64,000 nt of DNA from contig NZ_PGTY01000004.1 of the NCBI RefSeq assembly GCF_002797915.1, forward strand, positions 1 through 64,000, in the 5' to 3' direction. Positions 52,703-61,324 of this stretch are shown here, piece by piece; the stretch's first letter is position 1, and the number at the start of each line of letters is the position of its first letter. Both the position numbers and the translations under genes were made by a program. This DNA comes from Yoonia maricola. Lineage in GTDB: Bacteria > Pseudomonadota > Alphaproteobacteria > Rhodobacterales > Rhodobacteraceae. The notes under the pieces are model-generated. The model made no database searches. It saw nothing but the letters and a program-made list of their open reading frames with translations, and had not been told where the DNA came from.

Positions 52703-52951
52703 TCAGGCCTTCTGCTCTTCCGCGTTCCCATATTTTTCGTCAAAGAGCTTGAGCAGATAAAGCGTCTCGTTCCGGTCAAAACCGTACCACTGCGCCCGCA
52801 AGACAAGCATGAAATCGTCACGTTGCCGTTTGGTGAACAGGCGCTTTCTTTCAGGCGCCGTTTTTGCCTGTTGACGGTGATGGCGGACAAGCCAAAACAT
52901 CAGATTTCCCGTGTCACTCAGGCGTTGGATCGTGGGATATAAATAGGTCAT
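52703..52951 (-). CDS. Small unknown basic protein
   Basis: An 82-residue frame rich in basic and aromatic residues (MFWLVRHHRQQAKTAPERK; LRAQWYGFDRNETLYLLKLF). A GAAAG sequence lies right before the start and an AGGA a few bases further up. Not recognised. Follows the cold-shock gene on the same strand after 38 bases, so may be co-expressed. Confidence 0.55.
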   Translation of the reverse strand: MTYLYPTIQRLSDTGNLMFWLVRHHRQQAKTAPERKRLFTKRQRDDFMLVLRAQWYGFDRNETLYLLKLFDEKYGNAEEQKA

Positions 52952-52989
52952 CTTTCATATGTCCTACAGATCAGGGTTATCTGAATGCT

Positions 52990-53499
52990 TTAGCACCAGT
53001 CATGGACGGAAAAGACACTCTTGCGCCCGTCTGTTTCGGCTATCTGAATGCAGAGCGCGTCGCCTGATTGTAGTTCACCCAGCATTGATTTTCGCAGGAT
53101 GGCGATGCCAACAAAGATATCTTCCGCACTCCCGAACTGATTGACAAAACCATAGCCCTTGGCGGGATCAAACCACTTCACCCGCGCTGGAACGCGTTCT
53201 TCGAAAACGATGTCAGGCTCTACCTCAGGGGCGCGTGATACATCGATTTGGGGGGGCGTGATCGAAAAAAGTTCTGTTATCTTATAGCCGTTATCCGTGC
53301 TCTGATAGGCAAATTCCACGCCAGAGCCTTCGGCAATGCTTGTACGTCCAAAGCCATGCAGCACGTTTTGGTGCAATAGAAAGTCTGTCTCAACTCCGTC
53401 AATGACCACAAAGCCAAATCCACGGGTCGAGTCGAACCATTTCACCATCCCTTTTTGAGAAGTTGGCTGGGCGAGCGAAAGTGTTGCGAGCTTATTCAT
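52990..53499 (-). CDS. Cold-shock protein with two CSD domains
   Basis: A 169-residue protein with two cold-shock domains: residues 17-82 (GMVKWFDSTRGFGFVV) and about 105-168 (ARVKWFDPAKGYGFVN). Both keep the RNP1 motif with aromatic residues that bind single-stranded RNA or DNA. Typical CspA has one domain of about 70 residues; the tandem form is known in alphaproteobacteria. Ribosome site AGGAGA before the start at 53499. Probably an RNA chaperone. Confidence 0.93.
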   Translation of the reverse strand: MNKLATLSLAQPTSQKGMVKWFDSTRGFGFVVIDGVETDFLLHQNVLHGFGRTSIAEGSGVEFAYQSTDNGYKITELFSITPPQIDVSRAPEVEPDIVFEERVPARVKWFDPAKGYGFVNQFGSAEDIFVGIAILRKSMLGELQSGDALCIQIAETDGRKSVFSVHDWC

Positions 53500-53844
53500 G
53501 TACCTATCTCCTAGTTAACTTGATGTCTGAAATCTTGTGGAGCGGATTCTGTCGCTGACCCAAGATCGTGGTTAATCACACCAGGAAGTTACACTTCACC
53601 CGTTGGTCGGTCACGTTACGGCGGGGTGAGTCACAGGTTACAAAGTCAGGTAATGATATGAATAATAACAAAAATAATAAGATCACCGATGTAACCCGTC
53701 AGGTGCCGACCTGCGGCAATCCAAAACATTGCTAAAGTGGTGTAACCGGATAAAGTTCGCGTTAACCTTGTTTAACGCTTGTTTACCGGTAGCCCTTTTT
53801 GAACGCCTCGCATGCTTTTTGATATTAGTTATGAATTTGAGTGA
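53500..53844. other. Long divergent control region
   Basis: This 345-base region lies between the cold-shock gene and a divergent TPR-type gene. It contains an inverted repeat CAGGT-GCCG-ACCTG at 53700-53713 and several GTAACC/GTTAAC blocks, with AT-rich tracts near 53660-53690. No gene is supported. A long untranslated leader for the cold-shock mRNA is plausible, as for other csp genes. Confidence 0.4.
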
Positions 53845-55488
53845 ATGAGTTCAGATGCCCAAATAGAAGAATACCTCGCATGCGTGGCCGCATCCGAAGT
53901 GCTGGGCAAAAGCGAACGCCGGCTCAGCTTGTTGGAATACATCCTCCGACAGGAGCTGAGCGGACAGGGCGAACACCTTAAGGCGTATTCCATCGGCATT
54001 GATGTGTTGAATAAGCCCGAGGACTTTGATCCATCCATTGACAGTGGCGTCCGGGTCGAAATGGGGCGGTTGCGCACAGCACTTGCCAGCTTTGAAGGCA
54101 GCGATGCAGCGCAGTGCGATCTTTGTGTCGAAATTCCAACCGGCAGTTACCGTCCGATCATCACCACAAGGAAGAGCCCCGCCACTGACAGTCCTGCGGA
54201 TAAACCACGCCCAAACAAAAAGATATTGCTGATGGTTGCTGCGGCCTCTGCCTTGGTCACGGTTGGGGTAGTGGCAGCTGTGTTCTTTTTGGTCCCGCTT
54301 TTCGGCGATAGGCCAGGTTCACCTGCCACCGGCGTCCGGCTGGCCATGACCAGTTTTGTGGGCGAACCGACCGCCACAGCGCAGGTTGAAGCGGCGCTGA
54401 GCGCAAGCCTTATCCGTAACCCATCCATCGCTGTGGTGTCGCAAGGCGGGGATGCCCCACGATATGCTGAATTTGCGTTGCGCGGTTTGGTCAGCAATCT
54501 GAACCGTACCAATAAACGCATTCATATCGAATTGCTGGACCTGCAACATCACCGCCTGATCTGGAGCAAATCACTAAGGGTCACGAATGAAGAAGACCTC
54601 GCCCAAATAGTTTCAGATGAACTGGGGAATGAATTGAACCTCAGGCTTTTGGGTGCCGCAAAAGATTTTCTGGAAGATCGTGATCCCGAAAGCCTGTCGG
54701 CAGAACAGTTGTTCGTGATGGCCACATGGGTGCCTAGCCCGACGGCTGCGAATTCGCTGGTCTGGGAAGAACAAAAGATTGCGTTGATGCAACTTGCGCT
54801 TGACCGCGACCAAGATCTTGGCACCGCACATTCTGTGATGGCCGACAAACTGGCGCAGCTGGCCAACTTCTACCCGCGATATAATACGCCAGAAGTGCAG
54901 GATGTGGTGCTGGAACACATCAGGCGGGCGACAGAGCTGCAACCGTTTCATCCCGATGTCATGTTCAACATCGCGCAAGCCCACTGGCATGCCGGACGTG
55001 TAGATGACAGCACTGCAGCGATGCTGCGTGTTCTCGATCTTGATCCGGGTCATGATCTGGCACGGTTTCTATCTATTGTGATCCCATATACCTGCAGCGT
55101 GCCGCCGGATGCCGTCGTTGAACAGGCTGTTGCCTTTGACAGCGCCCTATCGCCGGATAATCCCGCCCGCTGGATCACGTTGAATTGGATTGCCTGGCTG
55201 AAGCTGAATACCGGTGATGGCGCAGGATCTTTGGAGGCCAAACAGCTCGCCTCATTTATTTTCGAGACACCTTATACATTTGTTGGCCATGCGATGATCT
55301 TGAACACACTCGGGCGTACAGAGGAAGCTGCAGCAGTTTTGGAACGGCAGCAATCCAGCTGGCCGGACATCACCGTTGCGCATTTCGCCACCGTAACAGT
55401 GCCACGGCTGTGCAAAGAAAGTGCGGACCCAGAGCCATTGATCAGCGAATATGAAGCATTGGCGACGGCTATCGAAGCCTTACGGTAA
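53845..55488 (+). CDS. Membrane TPR protein with adenylate-cyclase-type N-terminal domain
   Basis: A 547-residue protein. Residues 1-100 match the winged-helix-like domain found at the front of many alphaproteobacterial adenylate cyclase/TPR proteins (RLSLLEYILRQELSGQGEHL, KAYSIGIDVLNK, FDPSIDSGVRVEMGRLRTAL, IPTGSYRP). One membrane helix follows (about 130-155), then a TolB/FlgO-like region and TPR-like repeats to the end (FHPDVMFNIAQAHWHAGRVDD). No cyclase catalytic domain is present. Likely a membrane-bound signalling or regulatory protein, function unknown. Confidence 0.7.
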   Translation: MSSDAQIEEYLACVAASEVLGKSERRLSLLEYILRQELSGQGEHLKAYSIGIDVLNKPEDFDPSIDSGVRVEMGRLRTALASFEGSDAAQCDLCVEIPTGSYRPIITTRKSPATDSPADKPRPNKKILLMVAAASALVTVGVVAAVFFLVPLFGDRPGSPATGVRLAMTSFVGEPTATAQVEAALSASLIRNPSIAVVSQGGDAPRYAEFALRGLVSNLNRTNKRIHIELLDLQHHRLIWSKSLRVTNEEDLAQIVSDELGNELNLRLLGAAKDFLEDRDPESLSAEQLFVMATWVPSPTAANSLVWEEQKIALMQLALDRDQDLGTAHSVMADKLAQLANFYPRYNTPEVQDVVLEHIRRATELQPFHPDVMFNIAQAHWHAGRVDDSTAAMLRVLDLDPGHDLARFLSIVIPYTCSVPPDAVVEQAVAFDSALSPDNPARWITLNWIAWLKLNTGDGAGSLEAKQLASFIFETPYTFVGHAMILNTLGRTEEAAAVLERQQSSWPDITVAHFATVTVPRLCKESADPEPLISEYEALATAIEALR

Positions 55489-55500
55489 CCACATCATGGC

Positions 55501-56457
55501 CTAACGGCAACGTTCACCGCTGCTGACCTCGCCGCCGTTTGTCACCGTGCGCGTTTCAAATTGATAACAGCCAGACGTGCCGGATGGCGCGTAGCGGATA
55601 TAATAGCTTTCGCCTTCATAGGTGTAATCCATGCTCCTGCTTCCTTCTTCGTTTTCGGTGAATACCAAATCCTCCACACCGCCGCGCGGTGGGATACCGG
55701 GTTCCGCGCCACCACCGCCAGCAACGGAAAGGGGGCGCACGCGCGGCAATGCGTCAAAGTCGGGTACCTCACCCATCAGGCACTGCACGATATAGGGTGC
55801 GTCTTCGGAGGTGTGATAACGATAGCCAAAGAGATCATCGATCTGCCCATTACAAACACCCAGATCACCTTCGGCAATGGTTGTTCCATCAGGGTTATTG
55901 TCGCCATAAATCGGGAACCCGTCGAAAGCCCAACCAATAATCGCGTCATCTCCTACATTTGCCATCTCTTGGATCATACAGGTGGGTTCGGCATGATAGT
56001 GATAGTCGTCCCCACGCCCGGCATGCCCGCCACAGGCATCAAGCTGCTCGGTTTGAACCGTGTCATGCTCGGCCTGATGGTGGGCCAGGTCAGCCTCGGT
56101 CATTTCGCCGCCAGCCGTGTAGTCATAAATCGGCACGCCGTTCACCGCGACACCCAATGCCGCATCACGGGTCAAAGGTGTGTTACCCAGCGTTGGCTCA
56201 AGAATAATCGGCGCAGCGTATTCGCCGGGCACCGGCACTTGCTCGTTTGTGCCGACAATGCCGGTCATTTTTTCATGGTCGGGATACGTGTCCGAGGTGA
56301 TGAACGCATGGCTATCGTCGCAGGTGACAGTGACCTGATCGGCAAAGCCTGCGTCATCAACAGAGGCCGCAACGGCGGCGCAGTGATCATCATGTGCTTG
56401 TGCTGTGCCTGCGACAAAAGAAAGCGATACACCTGCGATTAGTGTGAGGAATTTCAT
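55501..56457 (-). CDS. Exported YHYH-domain protein
   Basis: A 318-residue secreted protein. Signal peptide (cleavage near GTAQAH), then the YHYH domain: CGGHAGRGDDYHYHAEP, IIGWAFDGFPIYG, YRYHTSEDAPYIVQC. These His and Cys residues suggest metal binding. C-terminal part is glycine-rich (VAGGGGAEPGIPPRGG). The ATG at 56457 has an AAAGGAG ribosome site. It follows the exported gene upstream by 14 bases and converges with the TPR gene. YHYH proteins are of unknown function and often occur near oxidoreductase or copper genes. Confidence 0.85.
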   Translation of the reverse strand: MKFLTLIAGVSLSFVAGTAQAHDDHCAAVAASVDDAGFADQVTVTCDDSHAFITSDTYPDHEKMTGIVGTNEQVPVPGEYAAPIILEPTLGNTPLTRDAALGVAVNGVPIYDYTAGGEMTEADLAHHQAEHDTVQTEQLDACGGHAGRGDDYHYHAEPTCMIQEMANVGDDAIIGWAFDGFPIYGDNNPDGTTIAEGDLGVCNGQIDDLFGYRYHTSEDAPYIVQCLMGEVPDFDALPRVRPLSVAGGGGAEPGIPPRGGVEDLVFTENEEGSRSMDYTYEGESYYIRYAPSGTSGCYQFETRTVTNGGEVSSGERCR

Positions 56458-56471
56458 GTGCTTTGCTCCTT

Positions 56472-57113
56472 TTACTCGACGGTCAGGCGACACAGCACCG
56501 TGTTACTTTGCTCAAGGTCGGGGCCCCAGATCAACTGCGCGGCGCTGTCCCAACTAATTTGATCATACCCATCTTTGGGGTCGACCTGCGCTTCGGAATA
56601 AACACTGGCCACCGGCCAATCTGCCGCATCAAAGTCAGCGGTATCCCAGCCTTCGGGCTCTTCACTGGCCTCAAACCCGCAAGCGCCTTCGCCCGCGACA
56701 GGATTGCTCTCGTTTTCGCAGGATTTATCAAGAGGTGCTGTGTGTATGACCAGACATTGCCACCCATCATCACTGATAGCCACCGTGTCCCCGGCGGCAT
56801 CTTTGATCTGCAGGATAACACCCCCATCACCCATTTGCTGTCGGCCCGTTCCGATGTATTCCAGCCCGGTGTCGTTTTCCTTGAAGTCTTTGGCCACAAG
56901 GCCGATCACAAACGGTGGTTCAGCATCAAAGGCAAAGCTTTCGGCGTTGAATGATCGTTCAGTGGTGATCGAAACGCTGTCTTCGGCAACTTGTTGGCCA
57001 TCGACGCGCATTTCAAACCAGTTATCGGCCCAGACATCGGCTGTGTAGCTTTCGGCGTGAAGGGAACCTGTAGACAGCGTCAATGCGGTGAGGGCGAGGG
57101 TGAGGGTTCGCAT
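56472..57113 (-). CDS. Exported hypothetical protein, operon partner of the YHYH protein
   Basis: A 213-residue protein with a signal peptide (cleavage near LHAESY). The mature part is acidic, with a beta-rich, galactose-binding-like layout (YTADVWADNWFEMRVDG at the start; IWGPDLEQSNTVLCRL at the end) and four cysteines (in WQCLVI, SCEN, ACGF and LCRL). The ATG at 57113 starts the signal peptide; an upstream start was rejected. Resembles the domain that often accompanies YHYH proteins in marine bacteria; function unknown. Confidence 0.75.
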   Translation of the reverse strand: MRTLTLALTALTLSTGSLHAESYTADVWADNWFEMRVDGQQVAEDSVSITTERSFNAESFAFDAEPPFVIGLVAKDFKENDTGLEYIGTGRQQMGDGGVILQIKDAAGDTVAISDDGWQCLVIHTAPLDKSCENESNPVAGEGACGFEASEEPEGWDTADFDAADWPVASVYSEAQVDPKDGYDQISWDSAAQLIWGPDLEQSNTVLCRLTVE

Positions 57114-57455
57114 AGCGGTATCCTTGTGCTGCTTCTTGTTGTTCAACGTATCAGTGTTCACTTTCTGTCACAAAAAGAGAAAGTTTTCAGAATTCAGAGG
57201 ACGGGCGGCGACAACCACGGGGCCGGACGATGTCGCTGCGTCACAATTCTCTGCGGGTTGAATTTGCAGTTGCCTTGCGCAACCCTTATGTCGCGGTCCC
57301 CACAACCCATATTCTTAATCATCAAGAAACCGGAATAAAGTCAGGGCATCAGACGTAACCTATCCAAGTAACACGGACGCAGGATTCATCGGTATGACAG
57401 CAAAGACATTCAAATGCGTGCGCGGCCGTAATCCTGTACAGCTTGGTAAAGCGTG
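57114..57455. other. Divergent control region
   Basis: About 340 bases between two divergent genes. It holds a 20-codon frame next to the regulator start (listed separately) and no other gene. Scattered GTAACC/GTTAAC-type and TTGTT-type blocks are present, but no clear palindrome was found. It must carry both promoters. Confidence 0.4.
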
Positions 57456-57456
57456 A
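57394..57456 (+). CDS. Possible 20-codon leader ORF before the SARP-hydrolase gene
   Basis: A short frame starting MTAKTFKCVRG with AGGA nine bases upstream; its TGA overlaps the ATG at 57456 (TGATG). It could couple translation of the regulator, in the same way as the leader before wza. May be chance. Confidence 0.22.
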   Translation: MTAKTFKCVRGRNPVQLGKA

Positions 57457-59033
57457 TGCCACAGCCCCTTGATCTGACCGTTTTGGACGCCGTGACCCTG
57501 TTTGCGGGCGATACGGAATTACAGCTTGTCCCGTCACTTAAAACGCGGGCTATCCTTGCATTTTTGGCTATTACTGGGCGCCCGCATTCGCGCGAATACC
57601 TGTGCGAGCTGTTCTTTGCTGACACCAAGGATCCGCGTGGATCACTACGCTGGTCCTTGTCGCGACTGCGCGCTGTGCTTAACCTTGATATGCCCCGGTT
57701 AATCACCAACAGACGAAATGTTCACCTTGACATGAGCCATATCCGGCTTGATCTGGATGTGGTTCGCCAGACCTATATGAACCAGACGCCGCAAACACCC
57801 GATTTACTGCGGGCGGCCTTGCTGGTGTCGCGTCGCCCGCTGGCGCATTTAAGCATGCCCAGACAGGACCGCTTTGATGATTGGTTAACGCAAGAGCGCG
57901 AAATGATCCTCAGCATGCAGGGCCATATCATCAAGGCACTGACTGCCGCCTCTGATCTGTCGGATGAGATCGCCCTGAAATGGTTGCGCCATTGGGTGCG
58001 TATCGCGCCGCGATCTCATGATGCAGCCTTTGCTCTGTGGCAGCGGCTGACGCAATGCGACCAGCAGCAAGAGGCAGATGTCGTCGCCACCACTTATCGC
58101 AAGATGGTCGGAAACAAACCGGGGTCCTGGTATGCTGCAGCACCACCGCTCAAGATTCCGCTGCGCCGCAACCATGAGCAGACGATCAGATATTGCACCA
58201 CCGCCGACCGCATTCGTATCGCCTATGCCAGTACCGGCGATGGGCCGCCTTTGGTCAAAGCGGCCAACTGGCTTAATCATCTGGAACTTGACTGGGACAG
58301 CCCAATCTGGGGCGATACATTTCGGACCTTGTCGAACAATCACACGCTTATCCGCTATGATGAACGCGGGAATGGGCTGTCGGACTGGAATGTGCGCCAG
58401 CTGGATTTTACTGCCTTCGTTGATGATCTTGAAGCGGTCGTGGACAGTCTTGGCATAGAACGCTTCCCTTTGCTCGGTCTGTCGCAAGGCTGCGCTGTGT
58501 CCATCGCCTATGCCGTGCGGCATCCCGAACGGGTGTCTGCGCTGGTCCTGGTGGGGGGGTATGCTGCCGGGTGGCGGCACGCGATGACGCCCGCGCAACT
58601 AGAACAACGCGAGGCGGTTTTGACCCTGACCCGGCACGGCTGGGGGACGTCAAACCCGGCCTATCGACACATTTTTTCACAAACCTTCATGCCTGACGCA
58701 GATGCCGACCGGCTGGCGTGGTTTGATGACTTTCAACGCCGGTCCACCTCGGCTGAAAACGCTGTACGGTTTCAAGAGGCCTTTGGCGATATTGATGTCC
58801 GCCACTTGCTGGGTCAGGTACGGGTACCCACACTGGTGCTGCACGCCCGCGCCGATCAACGCATCCCGGTATCACACGGGCGCGAATTGGCCGAAGCGAT
58901 CCCAAATGCCACATTCGTGGAACTGGATAGCCCAAACCATATCATTCTGGGGGATGAACCTGCGTGGCAGGTCTTCATGGATGAAATCACCAGATTTTTG
59001 CGCATCCATGGTGATGCCGCGCCCAGTCAGTGA
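57456..59033 (+). CDS. SARP/BTAD-type regulator fused to an alpha/beta hydrolase
   Basis: A 525-residue two-part protein. Residues 1-105 look like a SARP-type winged helix (RAILAFLAITGRPHSREYLCELF, then RGSLRWSLSRLRAVL and RNVHLD), followed to about 225 by a BTAD-like helical region. Residues 245-520 are an alpha/beta hydrolase with nucleophile elbow GLSQG (Ser343), acid Asp467 in ARADQRIP and His495 in DSPNHIIL, so the triad is complete. The hydrolase part may sense or process a ligand that controls DNA binding. Start at 57456, not the GTG before it. Probably regulates the divergent exported proteins (inference). Confidence 0.85.
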   Translation: MPQPLDLTVLDAVTLFAGDTELQLVPSLKTRAILAFLAITGRPHSREYLCELFFADTKDPRGSLRWSLSRLRAVLNLDMPRLITNRRNVHLDMSHIRLDLDVVRQTYMNQTPQTPDLLRAALLVSRRPLAHLSMPRQDRFDDWLTQEREMILSMQGHIIKALTAASDLSDEIALKWLRHWVRIAPRSHDAAFALWQRLTQCDQQQEADVVATTYRKMVGNKPGSWYAAAPPLKIPLRRNHEQTIRYCTTADRIRIAYASTGDGPPLVKAANWLNHLELDWDSPIWGDTFRTLSNNHTLIRYDERGNGLSDWNVRQLDFTAFVDDLEAVVDSLGIERFPLLGLSQGCAVSIAYAVRHPERVSALVLVGGYAAGWRHAMTPAQLEQREAVLTLTRHGWGTSNPAYRHIFSQTFMPDADADRLAWFDDFQRRSTSAENAVRFQEAFGDIDVRHLLGQVRVPTLVLHARADQRIPVSHGRELAEAIPNATFVELDSPNHIILGDEPAWQVFMDEITRFLRIHGDAAPSQ

Positions 59034-59057
59034 TACGGGATGCGCAGCCCGCGTGTT

Positions 59058-59464
59058 TTATGCAGGTGTTGCCCGGAACCAGCCCAGCCTGCGGAACAAA
59101 AGCCAGTCAAGGATCAGGGCCACAACAAGCGTCCCGCCCATCAGTGGAAAGAAGATCGCAAGTCCAATGATCAGAAGGATCATACCGGTGGACAATGTCG
59201 CATCCGGTGCGGCAGGCACGCCAAGGCTGCCCTTGGGCCGGCGCATCCACCACAAAAAATGCCAGTAGCAAACATCACAATCGCCCAATGTGCGGCGGCT
59301 TCAAAAAATTTGGTGCCGAAACTGCCAAAAAGTTGCTCACCATGGAATATGCGCAGAACCTGCATCGGCATGTTAAGATGCAGGGCGAGCGCTGAAACCT
59401 TTGGTGCCAATAGCCCCGCTATCACGCCTGCCAGCATAAACCATGTCATTATCGTCCGCACCAT
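59058..59464 (-). pseudogene. Frameshifted PepSY-type membrane protein fragment
   Basis: Two overlapping minus-strand frames join into one protein if one T is added to a run of six (A6 on the plus strand at 59254-59259). Frame one gives HWAIVMFATGIF, and after the shift LWWMRRPKGSLG follows, which is the PepSY-associated helix (usually WAIVMIVTGLYLWWPR). The rest, STGMILLIIGLAIFFPLMGGTLVVALILDWLLFRR, fits the C-terminal helices. The usual N-terminal half is missing. Could be a decayed gene or a sequencing or slippage event in the T-run. Confidence 0.6.
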
Positions 59465-59519
59465 CTGGCGATTGATATAGGAATATCAGTATGGGTCAAA
59501 CGTCAGTTTGTCTTACGAC

Positions 59520-60278
59520 CTATCGCAACCTCGCAAAGACATCGCCAGAGTTTGCGCGCATTGGCAGTCTTGAAATCTGCGACTGTATCGCGCGCGCATC
59601 CGTCCAGCTTGGATTGACGAACGCGTGACCTTCGCCAAGACTGACGTTGAATTCATAACGTCCAAGTGTGTTCATCTGGGTCAGGCAATCCAGTGCAACG
59701 TCCTTTTGGATCGTGGTGAACTCGAATGATAAGGCACAGGGTTTCTGGCTCAGACCCTTCAGCACTTCCAACTCATGCCCCTCAACGTCGATTTTTATGA
59801 AATCCGGGATTCCATATATGGCGATCAGCCTGTCCAGCGTGGTGACCTCTACCGTGATCCGGCTATCCCAAACCTGACCTTGCCACTGCGTCGATGTACG
59901 TGCCGCCGCGATCAAATCGGGCGATGCGGTGGTGATGGTGGGATTGTCGGTATTCACATGCAAATCGAGCGTTCCCCGCTCTGCCCCTACTGCTGTCTGG
60001 TGCAGCTTGGCGCGGTCGCACCCGCCATAAAGTAACCGCAGCGCACGGAACACATGCGGTTGCGGCTCAGCCGCGACCACCGTGGCCCCCAGTCGCAGAA
60101 AACTGCCCGTGCGGTCGCCCACATGGGCACCGATATCAAAGGCAAGCCCAGCTTTCGGTACAAACTGCGCGTTCAGCCGGTCCATCCGCGCGGTGCGTTC
60201 GGCATCGCGGTAATAGACATCCAGTGACTTATGGATCGCGTTTAAATGCGCTTTGGTGACGGGAAATGCAGGGGTCAT
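59520..60278 (-). CDS. FkbM-family methyltransferase
   Basis: A 252-residue SAM-dependent methyltransferase. Motif I is FDIGAHVGDRTGSFLRLGA (about 49-67), with VVAAEPQPH after it and FIKIDVEGHELEVLKGL (about 163-179) as the FkbM hallmark. Family members O-methylate sugars of surface polysaccharides or natural products. It overlaps the glycosyltransferase gene by 4 bases. Confidence 0.9.
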   Translation of the reverse strand: MTPAFPVTKAHLNAIHKSLDVYYRDAERTARMDRLNAQFVPKAGLAFDIGAHVGDRTGSFLRLGATVVAAEPQPHVFRALRLLYGGCDRAKLHQTAVGAERGTLDLHVNTDNPTITTASPDLIAAARTSTQWQGQVWDSRITVEVTTLDRLIAIYGIPDFIKIDVEGHELEVLKGLSQKPCALSFEFTTIQKDVALDCLTQMNTLGRYEFNVSLGEGHAFVNPSWTDARAIQSQISRLPMRANSGDVFARLR

Positions 60279-61324
60279 GAGCTATCGGCCTTTGTGGCGG
60301 CAATCGCGGATGCGGCGATCGCGGCGGTGTCTTGCCATGTAGGCAATGCCTGCCCGGCGGTCCGGGCTGCGGCGGTGAGCGTTTGGCGGCAATCAGGATC
60401 ACTCAAGACCTGCCGCAGCGCGTTGGCAAATGCCTCTGGTGCGTCAGGTGGCACTAAAATCCCGGCGTCAGGCGGTACGGTGTCAGGCACTGCTCCAGCG
60501 GCGCAAGAGACGATCGGCAGATCATGTGCGAGCGCCTCATCAAAGACGATACCGTATCCCTCAAATCGTGTCGCCAGAGCAAAGAGGGTCGCAGAGCCGA
60601 AGAGCGCCCTCAACGCATTACGGCCAATCTGGCCGGTTAGTTTCACACGGTCGGCCAGTCCCAACGATAGGCGCAGGTCTGCTAATTCTTGCGCATAACC
60701 CGCGTCCAGTGGCGCACCGACGATCTTAGCTTGCCAATCCAGGTCGGTGATCTGGGTAAGCGCTTTCAGCAAAACATCATGCCCTTTGCGAGGCAGCTGG
60801 ATGCCGACCGAAAGGATGAGCGGCGGATCGACCGGACACGCAGGTTCAGATGGTCGGTCTGTACCGGGGCGGGCAATGTGGATGCGGTCTTGGGACACGC
60901 CATAGTCTGTAACGAGTAGGGCCGCCGTATGGGGGCTTGGCACGATGACCTGAACGGCACGGGACAGGTTCGCGCGCTCGCTGTCATAAAGCGCTTGCGC
61001 GCGGCCCGCATCCAACCCGTTCTCCAAGGCGAGCGGATGATGGACCAGCGCAACAATGGGCGCGCGCACTTGCGCTGTGCGCGCCGGGTCCATCGCGCCA
61101 AAGGCAAGGCCGTCGATGATCACAGGGCAATCATCGGGGATGCTGGCCAGTTGCGCAAAGGCTGCGTCCATATCGCGCGCAGGCGGCTCCGGGAAACTGC
61201 CGGGCAAAGCAATATGAGTGACATCAATGCCAAGCGCACGCAATTCATGCAGCAGCCTGCGGTCATAGATATACCCACCCGTCAGCGTGGCCAGATCACC
61301 GGGAACGGCAAGTGCGGTCCTCAT
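60275..61324 (-). CDS. Glycosyltransferase family 4 protein
   Basis: A 349-residue GT-B enzyme. N-terminal domain starts ALAVPGDLATLTGGYIYDRR; the donor-binding part has LILSVGIQLPRKGHDVLLKAL and TRFEGYGIVFDEALAHDLPI, the E-x7-E region of GT4. The ATG at 61324 overlaps the next gene's stop by 4 bases; the frame is open far upstream but that part is antisense-like shadow of the flippase gene and was rejected. Second gene from the end of the surface-glycan operon. Confidence 0.88.
   Translation of the reverse strand: MRTALAVPGDLATLTGGYIYDRRLLHELRALGIDVTHIALPGSFPEPPARDMDAAFAQLASIPDDCPVIIDGLAFGAMDPARTAQVRAPIVALVHHPLALENGLDAGRAQALYDSERANLSRAVQVIVPSPHTAALLVTDYGVSQDRIHIARPGTDRPSEPACPVDPPLILSVGIQLPRKGHDVLLKALTQITDLDWQAKIVGAPLDAGYAQELADLRLSLGLADRVKLTGQIGRNALRALFGSATLFALATRFEGYGIVFDEALAHDLPIVSCAAGAVPDTVPPDAGILVPPDAPEAFANALRQVLSDPDCRQTLTAAARTAGQALPTWQDTAAIAASAIAATKADSS

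Noticed and set aside
55561..56442. 293-codon plus-strand frame opposite the YHYH gene
   Set aside because: The minus strand has a signal peptide and YHYH motifs; the plus frame has none.
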